A stretch of 64,000 nt of DNA from Paenisporosarcina sp. FSL H8-0542 (GCF_038632915.1 NZ_CP152050.1:423501-487500), one strand, 5' to 3'; positions 33,996 through 42,982 are shown, numbered from the stretch's first letter. Notes: generated from the sequence alone by a model not told the origin. Made by a program: numbers and translations.

Positions 33996-34018
33996 TCTCC
34001 GAAATTGGAGGGATCATG

Positions 34019-35662
34019 ATGACCTTACTAGGAAAATTACAGAACGTATCGATTCAATTTGGAAGTAAAACAATCTTGAAAGATGTGACGATGGACATCA
34101 GACAAGGGGGATGCATTGGAATTGTCGGCGCAAATGGCGAAGGAAAATCAACTTTGCTGTCAGTCCTTGCGAACGAAAAGGAACCAAGTGAAGGGTTTAT
34201 TCAGTGGTTCGGTGGCATACCGTCGATGCATTATTTTAAACAGCAAGTATCTGAACCACAAGAATTTTCCCCTGCTCAAAAGAGGGAATTGCATAAATGG
34301 CAAGTTCCAAAAGGTCGCTCATATGAATTAATGAGCGGTGGTGAACAAATGAAACAGAGGCTAGTGCAAGCTTTTTCAAATCAAGTTCAGATACTGATTT
34401 TAGATGAACCGACAAATCATTTGGATCAGCAGAGCTTACATGAATTAATAGCACAAGTTAAGCGTTTCAAGGGGACTGTTATGGTCGTTTCACACGACAG
34501 GCATTTCCTGGATGAAGTGGCTGATGGGATTTGGGAAGTGGAACATCAAGGTGTCAAAGCATATGAAGGGAATTATTCGGTTTATTGCACTCTAAAAGAT
34601 GAGAGACGAAAAGCACAAACTCATCTATTTGAGGTGCAACAGAAAAAAATTGCCCAGATTGATGAACAGATTTCTTCTCTTCAAAATTGGTCTGCAAAAG
34701 CTCATTCACAATCGACCAAGCAAGAAGGATATAAAGAACATTATCGGGTAAAAGCAAAAAGGATGGATACTCAAATCCGTTCGAAACGTAAGAGGCTTGA
34801 AGGAGAAAAAGCAAAAGCCGAGCTCAATCGTCCAACAGAAGAGAAAGCAGTGTCATTTTCGATTGAAGCAAACCGTAAGCAAGGAAACCGAGTGATTGAA
34901 TCCAAGTCCGTCACTAAAACTTTCGGAAGTCACACACTTTGGAAAGATGCTTCATTCACCATTAAGCAAGGTGAAAGAGTTGCACTCGTGGGACCGAATG
35001 GATGTGGAAAGTCCACATGGTTGAAAATGCTGATGGAAGAAGAACCGTATGAGGGTGAACTGTGGAGAACAAAAGCAATGCGTATAGGCTATTTGCAGCA
35101 GTCCATAGATGATTTACCGGAAGAGAAAACTCCGGAAGAGTGGTTTGTCCCTCATGATTTTGACTCCCGGGGAATGATTCAAACTTTGATGATCAATCTG
35201 GGATTCGGGGAAGAACACTGGCGATTGCCGATCAAGTCGATGAGTATGGGAGAGAAATTGAAATTAAAATTAATGGCATTCATGCTCGAACAAAAAGATG
35301 TATTGCTATTGGACGAACCGACCAATCACTTGGATTTACCTTCGCGTGAACAACTGGAGCAAACTTTGTCTACGTATCCAGGGACCATTATCGTTGTGAC
35401 GCATGATCGATACTTTCTTGAGAAAATCGCCACAAAACTCCTGGTCTTTGAAGACAGATGCATGAAAAAAATCGACATGACTTTTAAAGAATGGCAAAAT
35501 CGCCAAGTTGAAACGGCACAACAGCAACAACTGTTGAAGCTCGAAACAGAAAGACAGGCAATCCTTGGCGAAATCAGTTTTATATCCAAACATGATTCAA
35601 AATATGAGGCACTTGACCAACGTTTCAATGAATTAACTGCTCAAATAAATGCTTTAAAGTAG
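34019..35662 (+). CDS. vmlR: ABC-F ribosome-protection protein, VmlR-like
   Basis: A 547-residue protein with two ATPase domains and no membrane segment. Walker A motifs are GANGEGKST and GPNGCGKST, signatures LMSGGEQ and SMSMGEK, and two EPTNHLD Walker B regions. The inter-domain linker 'LQNWSAKAHSQSTK.EGY' and 'RVKAKRMDTQIRSK' plus 'LDLPSREQLEQTLS' closely match B. subtilis VmlR as I remember it. VmlR removes lincosamides, streptogramin A and pleuromutilins from the ribosome. ATG 34019 is 6 bases after GGAGGG (34016 is also possible). The specificity itself is an inference. Confidence 0.85.
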   Translation: MTLLGKLQNVSIQFGSKTILKDVTMDIRQGGCIGIVGANGEGKSTLLSVLANEKEPSEGFIQWFGGIPSMHYFKQQVSEPQEFSPAQKRELHKWQVPKGRSYELMSGGEQMKQRLVQAFSNQVQILILDEPTNHLDQQSLHELIAQVKRFKGTVMVVSHDRHFLDEVADGIWEVEHQGVKAYEGNYSVYCTLKDERRKAQTHLFEVQQKKIAQIDEQISSLQNWSAKAHSQSTKQEGYKEHYRVKAKRMDTQIRSKRKRLEGEKAKAELNRPTEEKAVSFSIEANRKQGNRVIESKSVTKTFGSHTLWKDASFTIKQGERVALVGPNGCGKSTWLKMLMEEEPYEGELWRTKAMRIGYLQQSIDDLPEEKTPEEWFVPHDFDSRGMIQTLMINLGFGEEHWRLPIKSMSMGEKLKLKLMAFMLEQKDVLLLDEPTNHLDLPSREQLEQTLSTYPGTIIVVTHDRYFLEKIATKLLVFEDRCMKKIDMTFKEWQNRQVETAQQQQLLKLETERQAILGEISFISKHDSKYEALDQRFNELTAQINALK

Positions 35663-35668
35663 TAAGCT

Positions 35669-35709
35669 GCATCCACTCGGTTACACAAATCGAGTGGATG
35701 TGTTTTTTT
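35669..35709 (+). terminator. Terminator after the VmlR-like gene
   Basis: ATCCACTCG pairs with CGAGTGGAT (35671-35699) across a 10-base loop, then TGT and a poly-T run. Confidence 0.88.
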
Positions 35710-35801
35710 ATGAATAAGTCGAAGAAAATATGCATATTTCATATGATTAACGGGTAATAGGAAAAAGATATACATACTGAAGCTTAAAAGGGGCAGAGGC
35801 T

Positions 35802-36779
35802 GTGATTCGATTTAATAAAGTAACGAAAAGGTTTGCGGATGGGACGGAAGCATTAAAAGATGTTTCATTGACCATACCGACAGGCATGTTAACGGTGATT
35901 ATCGGTCCCAGTGGATGCGGTAAAACCACATTGATGAAGATGATTAACCGACTGGAAGTACCTACCTCAGGCGATATATTAATTGATGACCAATCTATTA
36001 AAAATCAAGATGAAGTGGGACTTAGAAGATCTATAGGCTACGTCATTCAGCGTATCGGCTTATTTCCCCACATGACTATCGCTAAAAACGCTGCATTGGT
36101 ACCTACATTAAAAGGGTGGACTGCAGAAAAGACACAAGCCCGTGTCAACGAACTGATGGACATTGTTGGACTCGATCCGGAAACGTATTTGAACCGATTT
36201 CCACTTGAATTGAGTGGAGGTCAGCAACAACGTGTAGGCGTAGTACGTGCACTGGCTGGGGACCCGAACATTGTCTTAATGGACGAACCATTCAGCGCTC
36301 TCGATCCAATCAGTCGTGAACAACTTCAAGATGAATTGCGAAATCTTCAACAAGAAATTCAGAAAACCATCGTTTTTGTCACGCATGATATGGATGAAGC
36401 GTTGAAAATAGCTGACCATATTATTGTATTGCGAGATGGAAAAGTGGAACAAGTGGGATCTTCAGAAGTGCTTATCCATCAACCTGCCAATGAATTTGTA
36501 CGGAATTTTATCGGTGAAGAACGCATTAATCGTAAACGGTCATTTGGCAAATGGAAGATTGGGGAGTTGTCACCGTTTTACACTCAATCCAATATGAGAG
36601 AACAAATTGTTTCCATTAACTCTTCAGATGACGTGGAACAAGCAATTGCCTTATTGGAAAAGCCCCATACAGATGTATTGGCGGTTTATACGAATGAAGA
36701 ATTTGTTGGCTACCTTGACCAATCTTCGTTGTTAAAGGCAGTAATAGCAAAGGAAGAAGGTGCTTCTTCTTATGACTGA
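35802..36779 (+). CDS. opuCA: Compatible-solute (betaine/carnitine/choline) ABC transporter ATPase
   Basis: A 325-residue ATPase: Walker A GPSGCGKTT, Q-loop 'YVIQRIGLFPHMTI', signature LSGGQQQR, Walker B IVLMDEPFSALDP and the H-loop VTHDMDEAL. The C-terminal extension (about 250-325) has a CBS-like region with 'TDVLAVYTNEEFVGYLD', as in OpuCA-type proteins. The start is GTG 35802 with GGGGCAGAGG upstream. It overlaps the permease gene by 8 bases. With only one permease gene the operon is smaller than the classical four-gene OpuC. Confidence 0.88.
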   Translation: MIRFNKVTKRFADGTEALKDVSLTIPTGMLTVIIGPSGCGKTTLMKMINRLEVPTSGDILIDDQSIKNQDEVGLRRSIGYVIQRIGLFPHMTIAKNAALVPTLKGWTAEKTQARVNELMDIVGLDPETYLNRFPLELSGGQQQRVGVVRALAGDPNIVLMDEPFSALDPISREQLQDELRNLQQEIQKTIVFVTHDMDEALKIADHIIVLRDGKVEQVGSSEVLIHQPANEFVRNFIGEERINRKRSFGKWKIGELSPFYTQSNMREQIVSINSSDDVEQAIALLEKPHTDVLAVYTNEEFVGYLDQSSLLKAVIAKEEGASSYD

Positions 36780-37413
36780 TTTTTTGGATACACTCCAAAG
36801 TCGCTCTGATCTTATTCAACAAGCGTTCCTCGAACACATCTATTTATCTTTCGTGGCACTGGCAATAGGCATTGCGATTGCCTTGCCGCTTGGAATGATG
36901 ATTGCACGCTATCGAAAATACGCAGAACCTGTAATAGGCATAACTGCAATATTTCAAACGATACCGAGTTTAGCATTATTCGGTTTCTTGGTACCTCTCA
37001 TCGGAATAGGGTCAAAAACAGCACTCATTGCACTTGTTATTTATGCTTTGCTACCAATCCTCCGCAACACCTATACAGGGTTGACCAGTGTTGACTCATC
37101 GATTATTGAAGCGGGACGCGGAATGGGAATGACGCGGACACAGATATTAAAACAAATTGAGTTTCCGCTTGCTTTGCCATTTATAATGGCAGGTATTCGA
37201 ACAGCTACCGTCCTGACAGTTGGGATTGCAACACTCGCCACGTTTGTGGGTGCTGGTGGTTTAGGGGATGTCATCTATCGAGGGTTGCAATCGTATAATA
37301 ACTCGCTCGTTCTTGCCGGTGCACTTCCGGTAGCATTACTGGCTATCAGTTTCGATTTATTATTGAAATGGGTTGAAAAGAAAGCAACACCAAAAGGGAT
37401 GAAAACACATTAG
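36772..37413 (+). CDS. opuCB: Compatible-solute ABC transporter permease
   Basis: A 213-residue permease with five or six helices. 'HIYLSFVALAIGIAIALPLGMMIARYRK' begins the BPD_transp_1 domain, and the EAA loop '..IIEAGRGMGMTRTQILKQIEFPLALPFIMAGIRTA' contacts the ATPase. ATG 36772 overlaps the end of the ATPase gene; AAGGAAG and GGTG lie upstream. Only this one permease is encoded here, so the transporter probably uses it as a homodimer. Confidence 0.9.
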   Translation: MTDFLDTLQSRSDLIQQAFLEHIYLSFVALAIGIAIALPLGMMIARYRKYAEPVIGITAIFQTIPSLALFGFLVPLIGIGSKTALIALVIYALLPILRNTYTGLTSVDSSIIEAGRGMGMTRTQILKQIEFPLALPFIMAGIRTATVLTVGIATLATFVGAGGLGDVIYRGLQSYNNSLVLAGALPVALLAISFDLLLKWVEKKATPKGMKTH

Positions 37414-37424
37414 GAGGAAATGAC

Positions 37425-38339
37425 ATGAAGAAAAGGTTAGCGGGTATAGCACTTTTAACATCGTTAGCGTTAGTTGGCTGTGGCTCATCAAACGATGCTG
37501 GTGGCGACGCAAGTGAACCGATTGTAATCAGCGGGAAACAATTTACCGAGCAGTTTATTTTACCCCAAATACTCGGCCAGTACGTGGAATCCAAAACAGA
37601 TTACAAAGTGGAGTATAAAGAAGGGTTAGGCGAAGTGGCGATATTGACACCTGCGCTTGAAAAAGGTGATATCGATGTCTATGTAGAGTATACGGGAACA
37701 GGGTTGCAATCGGTTTTGGAGGAAAAGTTGGAACAAGATGAAAGCTCCGAAAGTATTCTGGAACGTGTTCGGAAGGGATATGAAGAAAAATTCGGTGTCA
37801 CATGGTTGGAACCATTGGGCTTTGAAAATACGTACACTTTAGCTTACAGCAAAGATAAACCTTATAATGCTGAGACCTATTCTGACTTGGTTGAAGCGTC
37901 GAAGTCAGAAGACATCGTGTTCGGTGCACCCCATGCTTTTTATGAGCGACCTGGGGATGGTTATGATGCCTTGCTGAAAGTGTATCCATTCGAATTCTCT
38001 GGTGAGGAAAGTCTGGATCCAAACGTAATGTACGAAGCGGTTAAACAAGGAGATGTTGATGTCATTACGGCCTTTACGACAGATGGCCGAATTGAACGAT
38101 TCGATTTAGCCATCACAACAGACGATAAAGGTTTCTTCCCTAAATATGATGCAGCCCCACTTGTTCGTGAGGAAACACTCAAAACGTACCCTGAACTTGA
38201 AGATGTGTTAAACGAATTAGCAGGAAAGATTTCTTTGGAAGATATGCAAAAGATGAATGCGCGTGTCGATATTGATGGTGAAAAAGCAGAGGATGTAGCA
38301 CATGACTTCTTGATTGATAAAGGTCTGATCAAGAAATAA
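37425..38339 (+). CDS. opuCC: Compatible-solute-binding lipoprotein
   Basis: A 304-residue lipoprotein: signal sequence with lipobox LVGC (Cys19), then the OpuAC domain beginning 'IVISGKQFTEQFILPQILGQYVES', 'AILTPALEKGDIDVYVEYTGTG', 'GVTWLEPLGFENTYTLAYSKD' and 'AVKQGDVDVITAFTTDGRI'. This is the glycine betaine/carnitine/choline group with the cage of aromatic residues in related structures. It lies 11 bases after the permease, with TAGGAGG upstream, and is the last gene before a terminator. Confidence 0.92.
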   Translation: MKKRLAGIALLTSLALVGCGSSNDAGGDASEPIVISGKQFTEQFILPQILGQYVESKTDYKVEYKEGLGEVAILTPALEKGDIDVYVEYTGTGLQSVLEEKLEQDESSESILERVRKGYEEKFGVTWLEPLGFENTYTLAYSKDKPYNAETYSDLVEASKSEDIVFGAPHAFYERPGDGYDALLKVYPFEFSGEESLDPNVMYEAVKQGDVDVITAFTTDGRIERFDLAITTDDKGFFPKYDAAPLVREETLKTYPELEDVLNELAGKISLEDMQKMNARVDIDGEKAEDVAHDFLIDKGLIKK

Positions 38340-38353
38340 CTAATAGATGTAAA

Positions 38354-38392
38354 ACAAAAAGCGCAACTCCGCAAGAGCTGTGCTTTTTGATC
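38354..38392 (+). terminator. Terminator between the opu operon and the SGNH gene
   Basis: AAAAAGCGCA..CTC pairs imperfectly with GAG..TGTGCTTTTT around a CGCAA loop. It lies between convergent genes. Confidence 0.7.
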
Positions 38393-38393
38393 T

Positions 38394-39209
38394 TTACATA
38401 GTGCTTGGAATAGTTTCTTGTTTTTGTTGAACGAAAGGCCATAATACTTCGGCCCAAACTTTATATCCGCGATCGTTCGGATGAATGCCATCCTTTAACG
38501 TAGATGGAAGGGTTATGTTTTTTGAAGACATATGGTCGAGCATAGCGCCATGTGTATCAAAATAACGCCATCCCTGCTTTTTGATATAGGTAGCCGTTTC
38601 ATCAACATAATCGGTAAACTTCAGTCCAAACTGATTAAGTGTTGGTCCAAATTTATTTTCGGTGCATGGATTTGGCGAAAGAAAAACGATGCGAGTTTCC
38701 GGTAATGCTTCAGCGTACAATTTGTATAGAGAATCCAATGATTTAAACGTATCATCCAAAGATACATTTTTATTGTGGTTATTAATTACAGATGTCTCAA
38801 TAAATAAAACATCCGGTTGCTCTTTCAATATGGGGGCAGTCACATGATCTTCGAGTAACCTTACCGAAGTATAGCCAGAGTAACCATGATTTGAGATGAT
38901 GAGGTCTTTCAGAGAATGGTTCGTATTTCGAAGATTTGCTTCGATACGTCCACGCCATGTTTTCGATTGATGGGAAGATCCAGATCCGCGTGTGACACTA
39001 CTGCCAGTAACGGCCATTTTTGCTTGTCCTGAAATCATAGAACGGAAAACCAGATAATCGGCCAATGATTGGTTCGGATTGTATTTTGGATCGTACGTTT
39101 TAATGAGTGTTGGATTTGCGCTTACTTGATCTTGCTTTGTATCCGTTCTTGTATAAAAGAAGAGGAGTGACCCCGCTGTAATCCAAATTAACCACTTCCA
39201 GTTGTTCAT
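38394..39209 (-). CDS. SGNH/GDSL-family hydrolase, secreted or membrane-anchored
   Basis: A 271-residue protein with an N-terminal hydrophobic anchor (KWLIWITAGSLLFFY). Block I is AVTGSSVTRG, with the nucleophile Ser in place of the GDS motif. Block III has the Asn in 'SVINNHNKN', and block V is KDGIHPNDRGY with the catalytic Asp/His pair near residues 242-245. The set fits secreted esterases or acyltransferases acting on cell-surface polysaccharides. The exact substrate is unknown. It is monocistronic. Confidence 0.85.
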   Translation of the reverse strand: MNNWKWLIWITAGSLLFFYTRTDTKQDQVSANPTLIKTYDPKYNPNQSLADYLVFRSMISGQAKMAVTGSSVTRGSGSSHQSKTWRGRIEANLRNTNHSLKDLIISNHGYSGYTSVRLLEDHVTAPILKEQPDVLFIETSVINNHNKNVSLDDTFKSLDSLYKLYAEALPETRIVFLSPNPCTENKFGPTLNQFGLKFTDYVDETATYIKKQGWRYFDTHGAMLDHMSSKNITLPSTLKDGIHPNDRGYKVWAEVLWPFVQQKQETIPSTM

Positions 39210-39296
39210 GCGGTCAACTCCTTATTAGCTTTTATAAATAATGTAATATTCAGTTAACTATTCTTCAATAGGAAAATGGATGTATGTAAGGACGAT

Positions 39297-39602
39297 TTAT
39301 ACTGATTTAGACGGTATTGGGTACTTTATGGCATTTTTCTTCATTTTTTCACGAGCCGCTAACATTAAATCTTCACCGATTACATCGGAGAACTGAAGCA
39401 AGTAAATGAACACGTCAGCCATTTCATCCACGATGGCTTGTTTGTCGTGAGCAATCGCTTCTTCGCCTGAACGCCATTGAAAGCATTCTAAAAGTTCACT
39501 TGCTTCCAATGAAATAGAAATGGCCAGGCTACGTGCATCATGATTGCCTCCCCATCCACGATCGTCTCTAAATTGATTGATTTCATTTATTATCTCTTTC
39601 AT
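39297..39602 (-). CDS. MazG-like nucleotide pyrophosphohydrolase
   Basis: A 101-residue all-alpha NTP-PPase: 'FRDDRGW..NHDARSLAISISLEASELLECFQW' and 'VDEMADVFIYLLQFSD' give the E-x-x-E ... E-x-x-D Mg-binding pattern. Such short MazG proteins hydrolyse non-canonical or excess (d)NTPs. I prefer ATG 39602 because the 39611 ATG is immediately adjacent to the GGGG ribosome binding site. It stands alone. Confidence 0.88.
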   Translation of the reverse strand: MKEIINEINQFRDDRGWGGNHDARSLAISISLEASELLECFQWRSGEEAIAHDKQAIVDEMADVFIYLLQFSDVIGEDLMLAAREKMKKNAIKYPIPSKSV

Positions 39603-39843
39603 TCTTATCATCCCCGTTTCAATAATATTTAATGTATTCGTTTATTATAATAAGGCAATTTTAAGCATACTGTTGATATTCCGCAAAACAGCTACTTTCC
39701 CTTAGGAAAGACGTTGGTCGACCTGTATTCAGCCAATGTCTTTGCTCTTGCGATTACTCGTCGCAGCGATGCTCCATATTACTAAATAGTAAGTGATGCT
39801 ATATTACTTACTGTAGTGGAAAGCGTCCGCATGTTTCTGTTTC

Positions 39844-39908
39844 TGCATCGCTACGCTAGCTTCGAAACATGGTAGATCGTTGCATCGCTACGCTAGCTTC
39901 GAAACATG
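39844..39908 (+). repeat. 28-bp direct repeat, two copies 37 bp apart, in a dispersed-repeat region
   Basis: A 28-base unit starting TGCATCGCTACGCTAGC and ending TTCGAAACATG occurs at 39844-39871 and 39881-39908 without mismatch. Just upstream, GGAAAGCGTCCGCATGTTTC (from about 39819) contains the GAAAGCGTCCGC core of a short sequence scattered through many Bacillales genomes, and GGAACAGAAATCAACA follows at 39919. The gap 39612-40024 holds this and repeat copy D; I see no gene in it. Confidence 0.8.
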
Positions 39909-39947
39909 AAAGTGCGTTGGAACAGAAATCAACAATATAGTTTAACA

Positions 39948-39973
39948 GCAGCCAGCACAAATGTACGATAAAA
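39948..39973 (-). repeat. Interspersed intergenic repeat, inverted end fragment (copy D)
   Basis: Read on the minus strand it gives TTTATCGTACATTTGTGCTG and GCTGC, matching the first 25 bases of copies A and B. Confidence 0.55.
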
Positions 39974-40024
39974 AAGAGGATAGCTTAACATAGTTAGTCT
40001 ATTACAATAGAAAGGGGAATGTAC

Positions 40025-40615
40025 ATGAATTTCCAACCTATATCAGCCGACTTTTTTCAGCAATCAACTATAAATCTTGCGAAAAATCTAATCGGACAAT
40101 ACATCGTCCATCAACATCCATCGGGTTTGGTCGTGGCCAAAATAATAGAAACGGAAGCATATATGGGACCTGAAGATCGTGCGGCTCACAGCTTCGGAAA
40201 TCGTAGAACGAAAAGAACGGAAGTCATGTTTGGTGAAGCTGGCCTTGTTTATACCTATCAAATGCACACACATACATTGATGAATATCGTGAGCGGACCT
40301 GTCGGTAAACCCCAGGCGGTGTTATTACGCGCCGGTGAACCTATTGAAGGTCTCGACTTAATGCAACAATTTAGGGGGACAACCCCGATGAAAAATTGGA
40401 CAAATGGGCCAGGTAAGCTTGCAAAAGCACTGGGAGTGGGCATGAGTTACTATGGCCACCATTGGGCAGAAGAACCTCTTTTCATTGCACCTGGGCCGGG
40501 TAGTGAAGAAGTGGAAGTGGGTCCGCGTGTTGGCATTCAGAATTCTGGTGAAGCAGTTCACTATCCATATCGTTTTTCAGAAAAAGGACATCCAATGGTT
40601 TCAAAATACCGATAA
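40025..40615 (+). CDS. DNA-3-methyladenine glycosylase (Aag/MPG family)
   Basis: A 196-residue protein of the AAG fold that excises alkylated purines. 'FFQQSTINLAKNLIGQYIVHQ', 'VAKIIETEAYMGPEDRAAHS' (catalytic Glu in ETEAY), 'RTKRTEVMFGEAGLVYTY', 'VLLRAGEPIEG' and 'NGPGKLAKALG' are family signatures. ATG 40025 sits 7 bases after AAAGGGG; the alternative at 40019 overlaps that site. It is not the AlkA type. Confidence 0.95.
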   Translation: MNFQPISADFFQQSTINLAKNLIGQYIVHQHPSGLVVAKIIETEAYMGPEDRAAHSFGNRRTKRTEVMFGEAGLVYTYQMHTHTLMNIVSGPVGKPQAVLLRAGEPIEGLDLMQQFRGTTPMKNWTNGPGKLAKALGVGMSYYGHHWAEEPLFIAPGPGSEEVEVGPRVGIQNSGEAVHYPYRFSEKGHPMVSKYR

Positions 40616-40679
40616 GATGTTTAACGGTATATTTCAGTGGAATAATTAGTAGGAACAAACTTTAAGGAGTGAGTTGGAA

Positions 40680-41198
40680 ATGGCGAAAATTGCAACTTTA
40701 ATCACGAAAATGTTTGAAGACATTGAGTATATGGATCCCGCGAGAGCTTTTAACGAAGCAGGTCATGAGGTATTTACAATTGAAAAAAAAGCAGGGAAAG
40801 AAGTGAAAGGCAAACAAGGGGAAGCGATGGTGATGATCGATCACGGCATCGATGATGTTAAACCAGAAGACTTTGATGCACTCTTTATCCCGGGTGGATT
40901 TTCACCTGATCTATTACGGGAGGATGAACGGTTTGTAGTATTTTCAAAAGCGTTCATGGATGCAAAAAAACCAGTATTTGCAATCTGCCACGGACCACAG
41001 TTACTGATTACAGCAAAAACTTTGGAAGGTCGAGATGCCACGGGCTATAAATCGATTGCTCAAGATTTGTTGTACACGGGAGCAAAATATGTGGATAAAG
41101 AAGTTGTGGTTTGCCAAAATCAACTGGTCACAAGCCGACAACCAGATGATATTCCTGCCTTTAACCGAGAGTCCTTGAAATTACTAGAACAAATATAA
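40680..41198 (+). CDS. DJ-1/PfpI-family protein (general stress protein 18-like)
   Basis: A 172-residue protein with 'KIATLITKMFEDIEYMDPARAFNEAGHEVFTI', 'FDALFIPGGFSPDLLR' and the reactive Cys in AICHGP (about residue 103, with the conserved Glu in the N-terminal region). This is the PfpI/YfkM/YraA group: deglycase-like or chaperone stress proteins. A GTTTAA at 40619 could be a sigma-B -35 element, but the -10 match is weak. ATG 40680 follows AAGGAG. It ends at a terminator. Confidence 0.9.
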   Translation: MAKIATLITKMFEDIEYMDPARAFNEAGHEVFTIEKKAGKEVKGKQGEAMVMIDHGIDDVKPEDFDALFIPGGFSPDLLREDERFVVFSKAFMDAKKPVFAICHGPQLLITAKTLEGRDATGYKSIAQDLLYTGAKYVDKEVVVCQNQLVTSRQPDDIPAFNRESLKLLEQI

Positions 41199-41205
41199 TC
41201 GGAAA

Positions 41206-41234
41206 ATGTCTCGCATTAGCGAGCCATTTTTTTA
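41206..41234 (+). terminator. Terminator after the DJ-1 gene
   Basis: ATGTCTCGC (41206-41214) pairs with GCGAGCCAT (41219-41227) with one mismatch, followed by poly-T. Confidence 0.75.
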
Positions 41235-41376
41235 TATTATACTAGTAAGGAAGTAAATCTCTTGTTAAAGAGCTTAACATCTACTGGGGTGAACAGGTTT
41301 CATCTGAAAAAAAATTACTAGTTCATTCCAATTAGGATACGGTATTTAGAAACGACATGTTCATGAGGTGAAAGGT

Positions 41377-42510
41377 ATGAAGGAAAGTAATGAGTCACAC
41401 AGGGCAAGAATAAATGAAGTGTTTGACTATTTGCATGCACATCCCGAAGTAAGTTGGAAAGAAGTTGGAACAACTGCTTACTTGAAAAAATTAATCGAAC
41501 AAGAAGGGTTTACCGTTCAAACATTCGATGAATGCACTGGTCTTGTAGTTGAAGTAGGAGAAGGGGAAGCGTGTATAGGGATTCGAGCAGATATGGATGC
41601 CCTTTGGCAAGAGGTGAATAGCGTATTCAAAGCAAATCACTCATGCGGTCATGACGCACATATGACAATGGGTGTTGGAACCTTGCTTGCGATGAAAGAA
41701 ATAGGATTTCCCGAAGGTATTCGTCTAAAGTGGATTTTTCAGCCGGCTGAGGAAAAAGGGCAAGGTGCATTGAAACTATTAAGTCTTGGCGTTTTGGATA
41801 ATGTTGATTATTTATATGGAGTTCATCTTCGGCCCATTCAGGAAATACCAAACGGGACTGCATCAGCTGCCATCTGTCATGGTGCTGCAGGTCTAATAAG
41901 AGGCACTATTCAGGGGGAGGATGCCCATGCGGCAAGACCTCATCTTGGAAAAAATGCCATTGAAGTCGGTGCTGCTATTATTCAGGGCTTGCAAGCAATA
42001 AGAATGGATCCACTTATCCCATGTTCCGTAAAAATGACCAAACTACAAGCCGGAAGTGAGACAGGTAATATCATTCCGGGAAAAGCATCCTTTACACTTG
42101 ATTTGCGGGCTCAAACAAATGATGCCATGCGTACACTTCGAACAAAGGTATGTGAAGTGATTCAAAGTGTGGAATCAATATATCATGTAAAAATCCAATA
42201 TATTGTCCATGAAGGGTTGGTAGCGGCAATCGTGAATGAAGACGCCTATCAGTTGATGGCAGAGGCAATCAGCGAAGTAATCGGTGCCGATAATTTACAA
42301 CCTCGAATTGAAACTCCTGGTGGTGAAGACTTTCATTTTTATTCCTTATATAAACCAAATATAAAAGCTACGATGTTAGGTCTCGGTTGTGATTTGTCCC
42401 CAGGACTCCATCACCCAAACATGACATTCAATCACAACTGCTTACATACCGGAATCGCAATACTCACCCAAACCATTTTGAATACAATTAAATCGATTTC
42501 TGCAAAATAA
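41377..42510 (+). CDS. M20-family amidohydrolase (AmhX/aminoacylase-like)
   Basis: A 377-residue zinc hydrolase. 'HAHPEVSWKE..TTAYLK', 'GIRADMDALWQE', 'HSCGHDAHM' (metal-binding His/Asp), 'FQPAEEKGQGA' (catalytic Glu and metal Glu) and a C-terminal 'GGEDFHFYS' complete the M20D set, including the lid domain in the middle. It cleaves N-acyl or peptide-like amides; the substrate is unknown. ATG 41377 is 6 bases after GAGGTG. Confidence 0.9.
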   Translation: MKESNESHRARINEVFDYLHAHPEVSWKEVGTTAYLKKLIEQEGFTVQTFDECTGLVVEVGEGEACIGIRADMDALWQEVNSVFKANHSCGHDAHMTMGVGTLLAMKEIGFPEGIRLKWIFQPAEEKGQGALKLLSLGVLDNVDYLYGVHLRPIQEIPNGTASAAICHGAAGLIRGTIQGEDAHAARPHLGKNAIEVGAAIIQGLQAIRMDPLIPCSVKMTKLQAGSETGNIIPGKASFTLDLRAQTNDAMRTLRTKVCEVIQSVESIYHVKIQYIVHEGLVAAIVNEDAYQLMAEAISEVIGADNLQPRIETPGGEDFHFYSLYKPNIKATMLGLGCDLSPGLHHPNMTFNHNCLHTGIAILTQTILNTIKSISAK

Positions 42511-42539
42511 GATTGCCTTGGCAATCTTATTTTTTTTGT
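42509..42539 (+). terminator. Terminator overlapping the M20 stop codon
   Basis: AAGATTGCC (42509-42517) pairs with GGCAATCTT (42520-42528), then A and a run of eight T. Confidence 0.88.
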
Positions 42540-42575
42540 ATGGATCTAATCAACGTCTGTATTTATAATTCAGTG

Positions 42576-42604
42576 TTGCATACATAAGTGAATGCTTATA
42601 TAAT
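42576..42604 (+). promoter_or_regulatory. ars promoter with candidate ArsR operator
   Basis: TTGCAT (42576-42581), a 17-base spacer and TATAAT (42599-42604). ATAAG (42585-42589) and CTTAT (42595-42599) form an inverted repeat inside the spacer, the right place for an ArsR repressor. Confidence 0.75.
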
Positions 42605-42635
42605 CGTATTATTATTCATGGATTAGGAGATGCTT

Positions 42636-42968
42636 ATGGACTATATAGCACTAGAACAGTATTTAAAAGGCATTGGTGACCAAAATCGGTTAAGAATCTT
42701 AACGTATCTCATGCATGAGTCATTATGTGTCTGTGAGTTAACGGAACTTCTTGATATGACGCAACCGGCAATTAGTCAGCATATGCGAAAACTAAAGACT
42801 GCAGATATTGTGAGCGAAGAAAAGCGTGGTCGTTGGACAATTTGGTCATTAAACGTTCGTCATCCACAATATCCGGTATTAATACATTTGCTCAGTTTAC
42901 TACCTGCGCCTGCACGTACGGTAGAAGATTTAATTATAGAAGGCAAAAAAGTCATGTGTGAGGAATAA
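42636..42968 (+). CDS. arsR: ArsR-family arsenic-responsive repressor
   Basis: A 110-residue winged-helix protein. '[42 protein letters not shown]' contains the ELCVCEL-type motif, whose Cys pair binds As(III) in the classical ArsR, followed by the recognition helix. It should release the ars promoter when arsenite binds. ATG 42636 lies 6 bases after TAGGAG. First gene of arsRBC. Confidence 0.93.
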   Translation: MDYIALEQYLKGIGDQNRLRILTYLMHESLCVCELTELLDMTQPAISQHMRKLKTADIVSEEKRGRWTIWSLNVRHPQYPVLIHLLSLLPAPARTVEDLIIEGKKVMCEE

Positions 42969-42982
42969 GTGGAGGAACTAAA

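Noticed and set aside
39844-39908. Possible CRISPR array
   Set aside because: Only two repeats with a 9-base gap; no regular spacers and no cas genes.
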